Source: an uncultured Pseudomonadota bacterium (GTDB lineage Bacteria > Pseudomonadota > Gammaproteobacteria > Burkholderiales > Methylophilaceae). From it: DNA of 6,448 nt. A model generated the notes under the pieces. The model saw nothing but the letters and a program-made list of their open reading frames with translations. It searched no databases and was not told the DNA's origin. Made by a program: the position numbers and the translations under genes. Shown piece by piece: positions 1 through 6,070 of the stretch (position 1 is the stretch's first letter; each line of letters begins with the position of its first letter). The DNA lies in NCBI GenBank assembly GCA_903854305.1, contig CAINWC010000014.1:1-6448 (forward strand), written 5' to 3'.

Positions 1-33
1 CTTGCTGCCTTTAGTTTTCCTTTCAGGGGTTAA
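1..33 (+). CDS. rplE: 50S ribosomal protein L5, C-terminal end (partial)
   Basis: The first ten codons of the window, in frame 1, read LAAFSFPFRG and end in TAA at 31-33. This matches the conserved tail of bacterial L5, which in E. coli ends AAFDFPFRK. Its place directly before rpsN is the standard spc-operon order. L5 binds 5S rRNA in the central protuberance of the large subunit, together with L18. The rest of the gene lies upstream of the window. The stop is 3 nt before the rpsN start, so the two genes are closely coupled. The identification rests on ten residues plus gene order, and both agree. Confidence 0.85.
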   Translation, partial: LAAFSFPFRG

Positions 34-36
34 GAC

Positions 37-342
37 ATGGCTAAAACCTGTATGACAGAACGCGAAGTTAAACGTCGCGCAACTGTAAGTAAATTCGCTG
101 TAAAACGTGCTGCTCTTGAAGCTGCAATGAAAGACGTAACTGCAACATCAGAAGCTAGATTTGAAGCGCGTATGAAATTCCAAGCGCTTCCACGTAATTC
201 TAGCCCAGTGCGTCTTCGTAATCGTTGTGCATTAACTGGTCGCCCACGTGGTGTGTTTAGTAAATTCGGTATTGGGCGTAGTAAATTGCGCGATTTAATG
301 ATGGCTGGCTTCGTGCCAGGCGTCACTAAAGCCAGCTGGTAA
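37..342 (+). CDS. rpsN: 30S ribosomal protein S14 (zinc-free form)
   Basis: This 101-residue protein is the usual length for the long, zinc-independent (C-) form of S14, which binds 16S rRNA in the head of the small subunit. The family signature [12 protein letters not shown] is at residues 61-72. It is followed by the conserved [16 protein letters not shown] segment and the C-terminal tryptophan. Only two cysteines are present (C5 and C64), so the CxxC pairs of the short zinc-binding S14 are absent. An AGGGG Shine-Dalgarno at 25-29, lying inside the end of rplE, is 7 nt from the ATG and supports this start. rpsH begins 14 nt downstream. Confidence 0.97.
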   Translation: MAKTCMTEREVKRRATVSKFAVKRAALEAAMKDVTATSEARFEARMKFQALPRNSSPVRLRNRCALTGRPRGVFSKFGIGRSKLRDLMMAGFVPGVTKASW

Positions 343-356
343 TAGGGGGAATAGCT

Positions 357-752
357 ATGAGTATGAGTGATCCAATTGCCGACATGTTGACGCGCATTCG
401 TAATGCGCAAATGGTCAATAAAGCGGTTGTTACTATGCCATCTTCTAATGTTAAGACTGCTATTGCTAGCGTACTTAAAGAAGAGGGTTATGTAGAAGAT
501 TTTGCAGTGCAAACTGAAGGTAGCAAAGCTACTTTAACCATTAGTCTTAAATATTATGCTGGTCGCCCTGTTATTGAGCGTATTCAGCGTGTAAGTAAGC
601 CTGGTTTGCGCGTGTATAAAGGAAGTCAAGAGATTCCTAAAGTAATGAATGGCCTTGGTGTGACGATTATGTCTACATCTAAGGGTGTAATGACAGATCG
701 TAAAGCTCAAGCTGCCGGTATCGGTGGTGAAGTTCTTTGCGTAGTGGCTTAA
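357..752 (+). CDS. rpsH: 30S ribosomal protein S8
   Basis: S8 is a primary 16S rRNA-binding protein of the central domain, needed for assembly of the small-subunit platform. The 131-residue length is typical. The N-terminus [18 protein letters not shown] matches the family, and the C-terminal rRNA-binding signature [12 protein letters not shown] begins at residue 106. The ATG at 357 is preferred over the in-frame ATG at 363. It gives the common MSM-DPIADM start and has a GGGGGA Shine-Dalgarno at 345-350. In E. coli, S8 represses its own operon by binding mRNA near the rplE start. The equivalent site would lie upstream of this window and cannot be judged. Confidence 0.98.
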   Translation: MSMSDPIADMLTRIRNAQMVNKAVVTMPSSNVKTAIASVLKEEGYVEDFAVQTEGSKATLTISLKYYAGRPVIERIQRVSKPGLRVYKGSQEIPKVMNGLGVTIMSTSKGVMTDRKAQAAGIGGEVLCVVA

Positions 753-762
753 GGAGAAGCAA

Positions 763-1296
763 ATGTCACGTGTTGCTAAAAACCCAGTCGCTATCCCTGA
801 GAAGGTTGAAGTGGTATTAAGTGCTACCTCAATTGATATTAGTGGTCCTTTAGGTAAGTTGTCACAAGCTTTAACGAATGCTGTTGTACTTAAGCGCGAA
901 GGTGAAACGATCACTTTTGTTGCTTCTAGTGATGCTCAGCATTCTCGCGCAATGTCTGGTACTTTGCGTGCACTTGTGGCTAATATGGTTCACGGTGTAT
1001 CACAAGGCTTTAGCCGTAAATTAACGCTGGTTGGCGTTGGTTATAAGGCTGCTGCACAAGGTTCTATTTTGAACCTAGAATTAGGTTACTCACATCCAAT
1101 CAATCACAGAATGCCTGCTGGCGTTACTGTGGTCACTGCAACGCCAACTGAAATTTTGCTTACTGGTGTTGATAAACAAGTGGTTGGTCAGGTTGCAGCG
1201 CAAATTCGTGCATATCGTGCGCCAGAGCCTTATAAAGGCAAGGGTGTTCGTTATTCTGATGAAGTTGTTGCAATTAAAGAAACCAAGAAGAAATAA
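763..1296 (+). CDS. rplF: 50S ribosomal protein L6
   Basis: L6 binds 23S rRNA near the sarcin-ricin loop, at the base of the L7/L12 stalk, where translation factors dock. The 177 residues equal the E. coli length. The start MSRVAKNPV, the mid-protein [11 protein letters not shown] motif (residues 86-96) and the family signature [11 protein letters not shown] (154-164) are all present. The two repeated alpha/beta domains span roughly residues 1-82 and 83-177. A strong AAGGAG at 751-756 overlaps the rpsH stop and lies 6 nt before the ATG, so translation is probably coupled to rpsH. The lysine-rich tail (KETKKK) is usual for the family. Confidence 0.98.
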   Translation: MSRVAKNPVAIPEKVEVVLSATSIDISGPLGKLSQALTNAVVLKREGETITFVASSDAQHSRAMSGTLRALVANMVHGVSQGFSRKLTLVGVGYKAAAQGSILNLELGYSHPINHRMPAGVTVVTATPTEILLTGVDKQVVGQVAAQIRAYRAPEPYKGKGVRYSDEVVAIKETKKK

Positions 1297-1307
1297 GGCT
1301 TAATAAA

Positions 1308-1661
1308 ATGAATAACGTAAATAATCGCTTGCGTCGTGCACGTAAAACCCGTGCCAAAATTGCTGAGCTAAAAGTTACTCGTCTAAGTGTGCATCGTACT
1401 AATACGCACATTTATGCACAAATTATTGCTGAATCTGGTGATATGGTAATTGCTAGTGCTTCAACAGTTGAGGCGGACGTTCGCAAGAATCTGAAAAATG
1501 GTGGCAATATTGAGGCTGCTGCTTTAATTGGTAAGCTTATTGCAGAAAAAGCGGTTAAAGCCGGTATTACTACCGTTGCTTTTGATCGTTCAGGTTACAA
1601 ATATCACGGTCGTATTAAAGCGTTGGCTGATGCCGCTCGCGAAAACGGCTTATCCTTCTAA
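1308..1661 (+). CDS. rplR: 50S ribosomal protein L18
   Basis: L18 binds 5S rRNA and, with L5, anchors it in the central protuberance. The 117 residues equal the E. coli length. Visible landmarks are the basic N-terminal segment [11 protein letters not shown] (residues 7-17), [15 protein letters not shown] (24-38) and the C-terminal [17 protein letters not shown] (99-115). The Shine-Dalgarno is weak: only AAGG at 1295-1298, overlapping the rplF stop and 9 nt from the ATG. Translational coupling to rplF probably helps initiation. The first five residues (MNNVN) differ from the more common MDKK start but are compatible with the family length. Confidence 0.97.
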   Translation: MNNVNNRLRRARKTRAKIAELKVTRLSVHRTNTHIYAQIIAESGDMVIASASTVEADVRKNLKNGGNIEAAALIGKLIAEKAVKAGITTVAFDRSGYKYHGRIKALADAARENGLSF

Positions 1662-1675
1662 TTGGTCTGATTGCT

Positions 1676-1682
1676 AAAGAGG
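1676..1682 (+). promoter_or_regulatory. Shine-Dalgarno that decides the rpsE start
   Basis: AAAGAGG is a strong match to the anti-Shine-Dalgarno. It is 6 nt from the ATG at 1689 and 3 nt from the ATG at 1686. It lies inside the coding sequence if the longer TTG start at 1671 is used, which argues against that longer reading. Confidence 0.8.
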
Positions 1683-1688
1683 TTAATG

Positions 1689-2201
1689 ATGGCGAGAGAA
1701 ATGGAACAGCAACAGCAGCAGACTGATGGTTTGCGCGAAAAGATGATTGCGGTTAATCGTGTAAGTAAAACGGTTAAAGGTGGTCGTATTATGAGTTTTG
1801 CAGCTCTTACAGTAGTTGGCGATGGCGATGGTGCTGTTGGCATGGGTAAAGGTAAAGCACGTGAAGTGCCAGTTGCCGTACAAAAAGCAATGGATGAAGC
1901 GCGTCGCGGTATGTTAAAGATTAATTTAACAAACGGTACATTGCATCATGCAGTGACTGGCGTACATGGCGCTGCTAAGGTGTTTATTCAACCGGCTTCA
2001 GAAGGTACTGGCATTATTGCCGGTGGCGCAATGCGCGCAATTTTTGAAGTAATGGGTGTTACTAACGTTGTTGCAAAATGTATTGGTTCTACCAATCCTT
2101 ATAACCTAGTTCGCGCAACTTTGAACGGTTTAGAATCAATGAACACACCAGCAGAAATCGCAGCTAAACGTGGTAAATCTGTTGAAGAAATTAGAGGCTA
2201 A
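1689..2201 (+). CDS. rpsE: 30S ribosomal protein S5
   Basis: S5 is a small-subunit protein at the back of the decoding region, involved in mRNA unwinding at the entry tunnel and in translational accuracy. I place the start at the ATG at 1689 (170 aa, MAREMEQ...). It lies 6 nt after the AAAGAGG Shine-Dalgarno at 1676-1682. The ATG at 1686 would leave only 3 nt, and the upstream TTG at 1671 would overlap the Shine-Dalgarno. The RNA-binding N-terminal domain runs over about residues 14-75, with the conserved [10 protein letters not shown] and [14 protein letters not shown] motifs. The C-terminal domain contains [16 protein letters not shown] and [16 protein letters not shown] run of five glutamines (residues 7-11) sits in the variable N-terminal tail. 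Confidence 0.96.
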   Translation: MAREMEQQQQQTDGLREKMIAVNRVSKTVKGGRIMSFAALTVVGDGDGAVGMGKGKAREVPVAVQKAMDEARRGMLKINLTNGTLHHAVTGVHGAAKVFIQPASEGTGIIAGGAMRAIFEVMGVTNVVAKCIGSTNPYNLVRATLNGLESMNTPAEIAAKRGKSVEEIRG

Positions 2202-2203
2202 TC

Positions 2204-2401
2204 ATGGCTAAAGCAAAAAAAGATGCATCAACTATTAAAGTAACGCTCGTTAAAAGTGTTATTGGTCGTATTGAAGCGCATAAAGCTACCGTTAAAGGTT
2301 TAGGTTTACGTCGCATTCGTCATACAGTTGAGTTGCAAGATACTCCAGCAATTCGCGGCATGATCAATGCCGTTAGCTATCTAGTAAAGGTGGAGGGATA
2401 A
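2204..2401 (+). CDS. rpmD: 50S ribosomal protein L30
   Basis: L30 is a small 23S rRNA-binding protein on the solvent side of the large subunit. The 65-residue product has the short bacterial L30 fold. Its hallmark segments are [11 protein letters not shown] (residues 12-22) and the [18 protein letters not shown] motif beginning near residue 31. It is a few residues longer than the E. coli protein (59 aa) because of a lysine-rich N-terminal extension (MAKAKKDAS). The start is fixed by AGAGG at 2193-2197, 6 nt upstream and inside the end of rpsE. Only 2 nt separate it from rpsE. Its stop overlaps the rplO start by one base. Confidence 0.97.
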   Translation: MAKAKKDASTIKVTLVKSVIGRIEAHKATVKGLGLRRIRHTVELQDTPAIRGMINAVSYLVKVEG

Positions 2402-2403
2402 TG
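2392..2403 (+). promoter_or_regulatory. Shine-Dalgarno and TAATG stop/start overlap, rpmD-rplO
   Basis: GGAGGG at 2392-2397 precedes a TAATG junction in which the last A of the rpmD stop (2399-2401) is the first base of the rplO ATG (2401-2403). This arrangement normally gives translational coupling, so L30 and L15 should be made in matched amounts. Confidence 0.8.
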
Positions 2404-2841
2404 CAGTTAAATACAATTAAGCCTGCAGAAGGCTCGAAAAAAGAACGTCGCCGCGTTGGTCGTGGTATCGGTTCTGGTTTTGGTAAAACAGCTGGCCGTG
2501 GTCATAAAGGTCAAAAGTCACGCACTGGTGGTTTCCATAAGGTTGGTTTTGAGGGCGGTCAAATGCCTATTCAACGCCGCTTGCCAAAACGTGGCTTTAA
2601 ATCAATGACTAAAGCTAAAACTGCACACGTGCGTACAAGTGAACTTTCTTTAATTCCTAATGAAATAATTGATTTGTTGGCATTGAAGGCAGCAAACATT
2701 GTTTCTTGTACAGTGCGTAACGCTAAAATATTCTTGTCAGGTGATGTAACTGCTAAGTTTAATATCCAAGGTCTACTTTTAACTAAAGGCGCTCGCGCTG
2801 CAGTTGAAGCGGCTGGCGGTAAAATCTTAGAAGCTTCTTAA
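2401..2841 (+). CDS. rplO: 50S ribosomal protein L15
   Basis: L15 is a late-assembling large-subunit protein whose extended N-terminus penetrates 23S rRNA. The 146 residues are close to E. coli (144). The N-terminal segment is rich in glycine, lysine and arginine (residues 11-45, [19 protein letters not shown] then [10 protein letters not shown]) and is diagnostic. It is followed by [16 protein letters not shown] (51-66). The globular C-terminal domain ends with the usual [18 protein letters not shown] motif. The gene is coupled to rpmD by a TAATG overlap and is followed 10 nt later by secY, the standard order. No unusual composition is seen. Confidence 0.98.
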   Translation: MQLNTIKPAEGSKKERRRVGRGIGSGFGKTAGRGHKGQKSRTGGFHKVGFEGGQMPIQRRLPKRGFKSMTKAKTAHVRTSELSLIPNEIIDLLALKAANIVSCTVRNAKIFLSGDVTAKFNIQGLLLTKGARAAVEAAGGKILEAS

Positions 2842-2854
2842 GAGTATAGTTTTG
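2840..2854 (+). promoter_or_regulatory. Shine-Dalgarno and TTG start of secY
   Basis: AAGAG at 2840-2844 overlaps the rplO stop and is 7 nt before the TTG at 2852-2854. The next in-frame ATG is codon 13 (2888-2890). Using it would remove conserved N-terminal residues and leave no comparable ribosome binding site, so the TTG start is preferred. Confidence 0.8.
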
Positions 2855-4174
2855 GCAAAAGATAGCATATTAAAAACAGCGTCAAAAATGGGCGAACTTA
2901 AAAGTCGCCTATTTTTTGTTCTTGGTGCGTTAGTGGTGTATCGTTTAGGTGCACATATACCTGTACCTGGTATTGATCCTGATGTTTTAGCAAAGCTTTT
3001 CCAGTCACAAAGTGGCGGGATATTGGGTATGTTTAACATGTTCTCAGGCGGCGCTTTGTCAAGATTTACAGTTTTTGCTTTAGGTATTATGCCGTACATT
3101 TCTGCATCTATCATTATGCAGTTAATGGCTGCAGTATCACCAAAGCTTGAGCAGTTAAAAAAAGAAGGTGAAGCTGGTCGCAGAACAATTACTAAATGGA
3201 CGCGTTACGGCACTGTAGTTTTAGCTGCTTTTCAAGCGTTAGGTATTGCAATCGCGCTAGAGGGGCAACCTGGACTAGTTTTAGAGCCAGGTATGGCATT
3301 TAGATTAACTGCTGTGATCACGCTAGTTAGTGGCACTATGTTTATTATGTGGTTAGGTGAGCAGATTACTGAGCGTGGAATTGGTAATGGCATTTCTATT
3401 ATCATTTTTGCAGGTATTGTTGCTGGTTTACCTAGGGCCGTTGGATCAACTGCCGAGATGGTGAATACTGGTGCTTTTAGTGTACCTTTAGGATTCTTCT
3501 TATTGGTGGCAACAGTACTAGTTACTGCGCTTGTTGTTTTTGTTGAGCGTGGCCAACGTAAGATTACTGTTAACTATGCTAAGAGACAAGTTGGCAATAA
3601 GGTGTATGGCGGCCAAACAACGCATTTACCATTGAAGCTTAATATGGCTGGTGTTATTCCTCCAATTTTTGCCTCAAGTATCATTTTGTTCCCTGCAACG
3701 CTTGCAGGATGGTTTGGAAGTAGTGAGAAGATGTATTGGCTAAAAGATGTTGCTGCGGCACTGTCTCCAGGGCAGCCTATATACATTCTATTTTTTGCAA
3801 CAGCTATTGTATTCTTTTGTTTCTTTTATACTGCTTTACAGTTCAATCCAAAAGATACTGCAGATAACTTAAAGAAAAGTGGTGCATTTGTTCCTGGTAT
3901 TCGTCCAGGTGATCAAACGGCTAAATATATTGATCGAATCATGGGTCGCTTAACATTAGTTGGTGCTGCTTACATAACATTAGTTTGCTTGCTTCCAGAG
4001 TTTTTGATTTTGAAATTTAATACACCTTTCTACTTTGGTGGTACGTCATTGCTGATTATTGTTGTTGTTACAATGGATTTCATGACTCAAGTGCAGTCAC
4101 ATTTAATGTCACAACAATATGAAGGGCTTTTAAAAAAGGCCAACTTCAAAGGTAATTCACAAAATACCAAATAG
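2852..4174 (+). CDS. secY: Protein translocase channel subunit SecY
   Basis: SecY is the inner-membrane channel of the Sec translocon. With SecE and SecG it moves unfolded proteins across or into the membrane, powered by SecA or the ribosome. The 440-residue protein shows the ten-helix pattern, with hydrophobic segments near residues 20-38, 72-95, 119-137, 150-168, 178-194, 212-232, 266-287, 308-329, 368-389 and 397-412. The plug region [18 protein letters not shown] (61-78) is conserved. So is cytosolic loop C5, [12 protein letters not shown] (342-353), whose R351 corresponds to the SecA/ribosome-contact arginine. The start is TTG, supported by AAGAG at 2840-2844 with 7-nt spacing and by a family-typical MAK N-terminus. 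It is the only gene here ending in TAG. Confidence 0.98.
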   Translation: MAKDSILKTASKMGELKSRLFFVLGALVVYRLGAHIPVPGIDPDVLAKLFQSQSGGILGMFNMFSGGALSRFTVFALGIMPYISASIIMQLMAAVSPKLEQLKKEGEAGRRTITKWTRYGTVVLAAFQALGIAIALEGQPGLVLEPGMAFRLTAVITLVSGTMFIMWLGEQITERGIGNGISIIIFAGIVAGLPRAVGSTAEMVNTGAFSVPLGFFLLVATVLVTALVVFVERGQRKITVNYAKRQVGNKVYGGQTTHLPLKLNMAGVIPPIFASSIILFPATLAGWFGSSEKMYWLKDVAAALSPGQPIYILFFATAIVFFCFFYTALQFNPKDTADNLKKSGAFVPGIRPGDQTAKYIDRIMGRLTLVGAAYITLVCLLPEFLILKFNTPFYFGGTSLLIIVVVTMDFMTQVQSHLMSQQYEGLLKKANFKGNSQNTK

Positions 4175-4248
4175 TTTTAATTGTGTTTAGTTGTAAATGG
4201 TAATAATTAATCTAAGAAAATGTAGTTTAAGAAGTGATGGAGTGATAA
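4175..4248 (+). other. secY-rpmJ intergenic gap, infA absent
   Basis: This AT-rich 74-nt spacer contains the rpmJ Shine-Dalgarno (GGAG, 4239-4242) and nothing else I can support. It is far too short for infA (about 72 codons), the gene usually found at this point in Betaproteobacteria. I see no IF-1-like reading frame or remnant. No convincing promoter or terminator is visible. Confidence 0.7.
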
Positions 4249-4362
4249 ATGAGAGTTCGTGCATCAGTAAAACCGTTATGCCGTAATTGTAAGGTTGTTC
4301 GTCGTCGTGGAGTGGTACGCATTATCTGTACAGATCCTCGTCATAAACAACGTCAAGGTTAA
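4249..4362 (+). CDS. rpmJ: 50S ribosomal protein L36 (zinc-binding form)
   Basis: This 37-residue gene is easily missed because it is so short. It encodes L36, the smallest large-subunit protein, which sits on 23S rRNA near the L7/L12 stalk base. The start MRVRASVKP and the zinc ligands C11, C14, C27 and H32 (CxxC followed by Cx4H) identify the C+ form. The length is that of typical zinc-binding L36. GGAG at 4239-4242 is 6 nt before the ATG. It follows secY directly, as in E. coli, instead of following infA as in most Betaproteobacteria. A 175-nt non-coding stretch follows it, marking the boundary between the spc and alpha parts. Confidence 0.97.
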   Translation: MRVRASVKPLCRNCKVVRRRGVVRIICTDPRHKQRQG

Positions 4363-4382
4363 TTGATTAAGTTCAACAACCA

Positions 4383-4413
4383 AATTAGTGACTAGTAATT
4401 TTAATCACTAATT
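4383..4413. repeat. Inverted repeat, perfect 9-bp arms
   Basis: AATTAGTGA at 4383-4391 is perfectly complementary to TCACTAATT at 4405-4413, with a 13-nt loop. No T-run follows, so this is not a canonical intrinsic terminator. It lies between the end of rpmJ and the candidate alpha-operon promoter. It could be an RNA hairpin in spc read-through mRNA, an mRNA 3' end stabiliser or a protein-binding operator. The sequence alone does not separate these. Confidence 0.6.
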
Positions 4414-4417
4414 GAGA

Positions 4418-4439
4418 TGGTCACTTATTATAGTGATCA
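4418..4439. repeat. Second inverted repeat sharing arm hexamers with the first
   Basis: TGGTCACT at 4418-4425 pairs with AGTGATCA at 4432-4439, giving 8 bp including one G-U pair and a 6-nt loop (TATTAT). The arms carry the same TAGTGA/TCACT motif as the preceding inverted repeat. ATCACTA at 4404-4410 can therefore pair either with TAGTGA at 4386-4391 or with TAGTGAT at 4431-4437. No T-run follows. Confidence 0.5.
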
Positions 4440-4452
4440 GAAGATAAGCTAA

Positions 4453-4481
4453 TTGATAAAAATTGGTTTTACTGTTAAACT
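4453..4481 (+). promoter_or_regulatory. Candidate sigma-70 promoter for the alpha operon
   Basis: TTGATA at 4453-4458 matches the -35 consensus at 5 of 6 positions. After exactly 17 nt comes TAAACT at 4476-4481 (4 of 6), preceded by a TG at the extended -10 position (4473-4474). Transcription would start near 4487-4489, about 50 nt before the rpsM ATG. In E. coli a promoter precedes rpsM at the corresponding place. This is a pattern match only. Confidence 0.5.
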
Positions 4482-4485
4482 CTGC

Positions 4486-4537
4486 GGCTTTTTTAAAGCT
4501 ATAGACTTATAAGTAAGCCTAAATTTTGGAGTAAGGT
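4486..4537 (+). promoter_or_regulatory. Possible structured leader of rpsM (S4-type control region)
   Basis: The stretch between the candidate start site and rpsM has several short complementary segments. GGCTTT at 4486-4491 can pair with AAAGCT at 4495-4500. Its first five bases can instead pair with AAGCC at 4515-4519. ACTTATAAGT at 4505-4514 is a perfect palindrome. The rpsM Shine-Dalgarno (GGAG, 4528-4531, 6 nt from the ATG) follows. In E. coli, S4 represses the alpha operon through a pseudoknot at this position. I cannot trace an E. coli-like pseudoknot here, so the regulatory role is inferred from position and alternative pairing. Confidence 0.35.
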
Positions 4538-4900
4538 ATGGCTCGTATTGCAGGGGTAAATATCCCAAATAATAAACACACTGAAATTGCATTAACTGCA
4601 ATTTTTGGTATTGGTCGTAATACAGCACAAAAAATTTGTGTTGCTGCTGGCGTGTTAGCTTCAGCAAAGATCAAAGATTTGAACGATGCAGACGTTGAGA
4701 AATTACGTGAAGAAGTTGCTAAGTTTAAAGTAGAAGGTGATTTACGCCGTGAAGTTTCGATGAACATTAAACGTTTAATGGATCTTAACTGTTACCGCGG
4801 TGTTCGTCATCGTCGTGGTTTACCTGTTCGTGGTCAACGCACTAAAACAAATGCGCGTACACGTAAAGGTCCGGTCAAGGCTATTAAGCAAGCTAAGTAA
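4538..4900 (+). CDS. rpsM: 30S ribosomal protein S13
   Basis: S13 sits in the head of the small subunit, contacts the P-site tRNA and forms bridges to the large subunit through L5. The 120-residue length is typical. The N-terminal [14 protein letters not shown] motif, the helix-two-turns-helix region around [16 protein letters not shown] (residues 23-38) and the C-terminal signature [20 protein letters not shown] (90-109) are all present, followed by a basic tail. GGAG at 4528-4531 supports the ATG. It is the first gene of the alpha part and is preceded by a candidate promoter. It is followed by an unusually long 75-nt spacer before rpsK. Confidence 0.98.
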   Translation: MARIAGVNIPNNKHTEIALTAIFGIGRNTAQKICVAAGVLASAKIKDLNDADVEKLREEVAKFKVEGDLRREVSMNIKRLMDLNCYRGVRHRRGLPVRGQRTKTNARTRKGPVKAIKQAK

Positions 4901-4906
4901 ACGAGT

Positions 4907-4951
4907 TTAAAATTTAGGTTTACAAATTTTAGTTTAACAAATTTTAGTACG
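4907..4951. repeat. 15-nt tandem repeat in the rpsM-rpsK spacer
   Basis: ACAAATTTTAGT occurs at 4922-4933 and again at 4937-4948, identical over 12 nt and spaced at a 15-nt period. A third, degraded unit in the same register is at 4907-4918 (TTAAAATTTAGG, 8 of 12 matches). The repeats fill most of the spacer and stop about 10 nt before the rpsK Shine-Dalgarno (AAGGA, 4962-4966). Three imperfect 15-nt units suggest expansion by replication slippage. No function can be read from them. Confidence 0.7.
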
Positions 4952-4975
4952 AATTATTGGTAAGGAAAGTGCAAC

Positions 4976-5365
4976 ATGGCAAAAGCTAATGTACGCGTAA
5001 GAAAGAAAGTTAAAAAGAATATTGCAGAGGGTATAGCTCATGTACATGCTTCTTTTAACAACACTATCATCACCATTACGGACCGTCAGGGCAATGCCTT
5101 GTCTTGGGCTACTTCTGGTGGCCAAGGCTTTAAAGGGTCGCGTAAAAGTACACCATTTGCAGCTCAGGTAGCCGCAGAAGTTGCTGGTAAATCAGCGCAA
5201 GAAAATGGTGTGAAGAATTTAGAAGTGCGTATTAAAGGCCCAGGCCCAGGCCGTGAATCTGCTGTGCGCGCACTTAATGCTGCTGGTTTTAAAATCACCA
5301 GCATTACTGATGTGACGCCAGTGCCGCATAACGGCTGCCGTCCACCTAAAAAACGCCGAATTTAA
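4976..5365 (+). CDS. rpsK: 30S ribosomal protein S11
   Basis: S11 lies on the small-subunit platform near the mRNA exit and the Shine-Dalgarno helix. The 129 residues equal the E. coli length. Diagnostic segments are [18 protein letters not shown] (residues 19-36), [14 protein letters not shown] and the basic C-terminus [11 protein letters not shown]. Asn119-Gly120 corresponds to the site where E. coli S11 carries an isoaspartyl linkage, so the sequence can support the same modification. AAGGA at 4962-4966 lies 9 nt from the ATG, a slightly long spacing. The stop is contained in a pair of short overlapping hairpins before rpsD. Confidence 0.98.
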   Translation: MAKANVRVRKKVKKNIAEGIAHVHASFNNTIITITDRQGNALSWATSGGQGFKGSRKSTPFAAQVAAEVAGKSAQENGVKNLEVRIKGPGPGRESAVRALNAAGFKITSITDVTPVPHNGCRPPKKRRI

Positions 5366-5382
5366 GCTGAGCTTATAGCTCG
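5363..5382. repeat. Two overlapping short hairpins, rpsK-rpsD gap
   Basis: TAAGC at 5363-5367 pairs with GCTTA at 5371-5375 across a TGA loop, starting in the rpsK stop codon. GAGCT at 5369-5373 pairs with AGCTC at 5377-5381 across a TAT loop, and a G-U pair (5368/5382) can extend it. The two share bases and exclude each other. With stems of only 5-6 bp they may be chance. Confidence 0.35.
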
Positions 5383-5397
5383 CATAGTAGAGATAAC

Positions 5398-5411
5398 AGG
5401 AGAATCCCTTG
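5398..5411 (+). promoter_or_regulatory. Shine-Dalgarno and TTG start of rpsD
   Basis: AGGAG at 5398-5402 is 6 nt before the TTG at 5409-5411. The resulting N-terminus MARNLDPKC is what S4 proteins require, including zinc ligand C9. There is no nearby in-frame ATG that keeps these residues, so a TTG start is well supported. Confidence 0.85.
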
Positions 5412-6038
5412 GCTAGAAATTTAGACCCTAAGTGTCGTCAGTGTCGCCGTGAAGGCGAAAAGCTTTTTTTAAAAGCTGAAAAATGTTTCACCGACAAATG
5501 TGCAATTGAAAAACGTAATTTCCCACCTGGTCAGCACGGTCAACGTCGCAACCAACGTCTTTCAGATTATGGTGTTCAATTACGTGAGAAGCAAAAAGTA
5601 CGTCGTATTTATGGTGTATTAGAAGCGCAATTCCGTAGCTACTACGCAGAAGCTGATCGTAAAAAAGGCATTACAGGTGAGAACTTGTTGCAACTTCTAG
5701 AGTGTCGTTTAGATAACGTTACTTACAGAATGGGCCTAGGCGGTTCACGTACTGAAGCGCGCCAAATTGTGCGCCATAACAGTATATTAGTGAATGGTCG
5801 TCGCGTGAATATTCCTTCATTCCAAGTTAAAGCTGGTGATGTTGTGAGTGTAGCTGAAGCTTCTAAAACACAATTGCGTATTAAAGGCGCACTTGCAGCT
5901 GCAGAGCAACGTGGTTTTCCAGCATGGATTGAAGTGGATGTTAAAGCGCTTAAAGGTACATTTAAAGCTAAGCCACAGCGAGATGAGTTGCCTTCAACAA
6001 TCAATGAGTCATTGGTGGTTGAGCTTTACTCTAAATAA
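5409..6038 (+). CDS. rpsD: 30S ribosomal protein S4 (four-cysteine form)
   Basis: S4 is a primary 16S rRNA-binding protein that nucleates assembly of the small-subunit body. In E. coli it is also the translational repressor of the alpha operon. The 209 residues are slightly longer than E. coli (206). C9, C12, C26 and C31 form the CxxC...Cx4C zinc-binding arrangement known from Thermus S4. The E. coli protein lacks this arrangement. The conserved PPGQHG (residues 39-44) and [15 protein letters not shown] (58-72) precede the S4 RNA-binding domain at about 98-160, with [20 protein letters not shown] at 111-130. The start is TTG with a good Shine-Dalgarno. rpoA follows after a 102-nt gap that contains a long hairpin. 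Confidence 0.98.
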   Translation: MARNLDPKCRQCRREGEKLFLKAEKCFTDKCAIEKRNFPPGQHGQRRNQRLSDYGVQLREKQKVRRIYGVLEAQFRSYYAEADRKKGITGENLLQLLECRLDNVTYRMGLGGSRTEARQIVRHNSILVNGRRVNIPSFQVKAGDVVSVAEASKTQLRIKGALAAAEQRGFPAWIEVDVKALKGTFKAKPQRDELPSTINESLVVELYSK

Positions 6039-6054
6039 CTAAACAAGTTAGTTG
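6036..6054. repeat. Short hairpin overlapping the rpsD stop
   Basis: TAACTAA at 6036-6042, beginning with the rpsD stop codon, pairs with TTAGTTG at 6048-6054. The stem is 7 bp including one terminal G-U, with a 5-nt loop. TTAGT at 6056-6060 offers an alternative partner. It is AT-rich and not followed by a T-run, so its importance is uncertain. Confidence 0.35.
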
Positions 6055-6070
6055 GTTAGTCCAGCTTACT

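Noticed and set aside
30..512. Open frame on the minus strand opposite rpsN and rpsH
   Set aside because: It lies antisense to two unmistakable ribosomal protein genes. It has no family resemblance and no ribosome binding site that I could support.
1671..1688. Longer rpsE starting at TTG 1671 or ATG 1686
   Set aside because: The TTG start places the strong Shine-Dalgarno inside the gene and has no site of its own. The ATG at 1686 leaves only 3 nt of spacing.
4237..4245. Two-codon minimal frame ATG GAG TGA just before rpmJ
   Set aside because: It coincides with the rpmJ Shine-Dalgarno (GGAG) and has no ribosome binding site of its own. It is most simply a by-product of that site.
4383..4439. 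Intrinsic terminator ending the spc part
   Set aside because: Both hairpins are AT-rich and neither is followed by a T-run on either strand, so the terminator pattern is not met.
4481..4494. Terminator from CTCTGCGG followed by a T-run
   Set aside because: The T-run is present, but there is no upstream complement to CTCTGCGG to form a stem.
4449..4767. Minus-strand open frames across the rpmJ-rpsM gap and rpsM
   Set aside because: They overlap the S13 gene and the promoter region, have low-complexity composition and show no recognisable domain. They are most likely shadows of AT-rich DNA.
4919..4947. Promoter for rpsK starting with TTTACA at 4919
   Set aside because: At 17-nt spacing the -10 would be TTTTAG, only 3 of 6 matches, and the match is built from the tandem repeat itself.
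4907..4951. CRISPR-like array in the rpsM-rpsK gap
   Set aside because: The units are 15 nt, directly adjacent and without unique spacers, so this is a simple tandem repeat.
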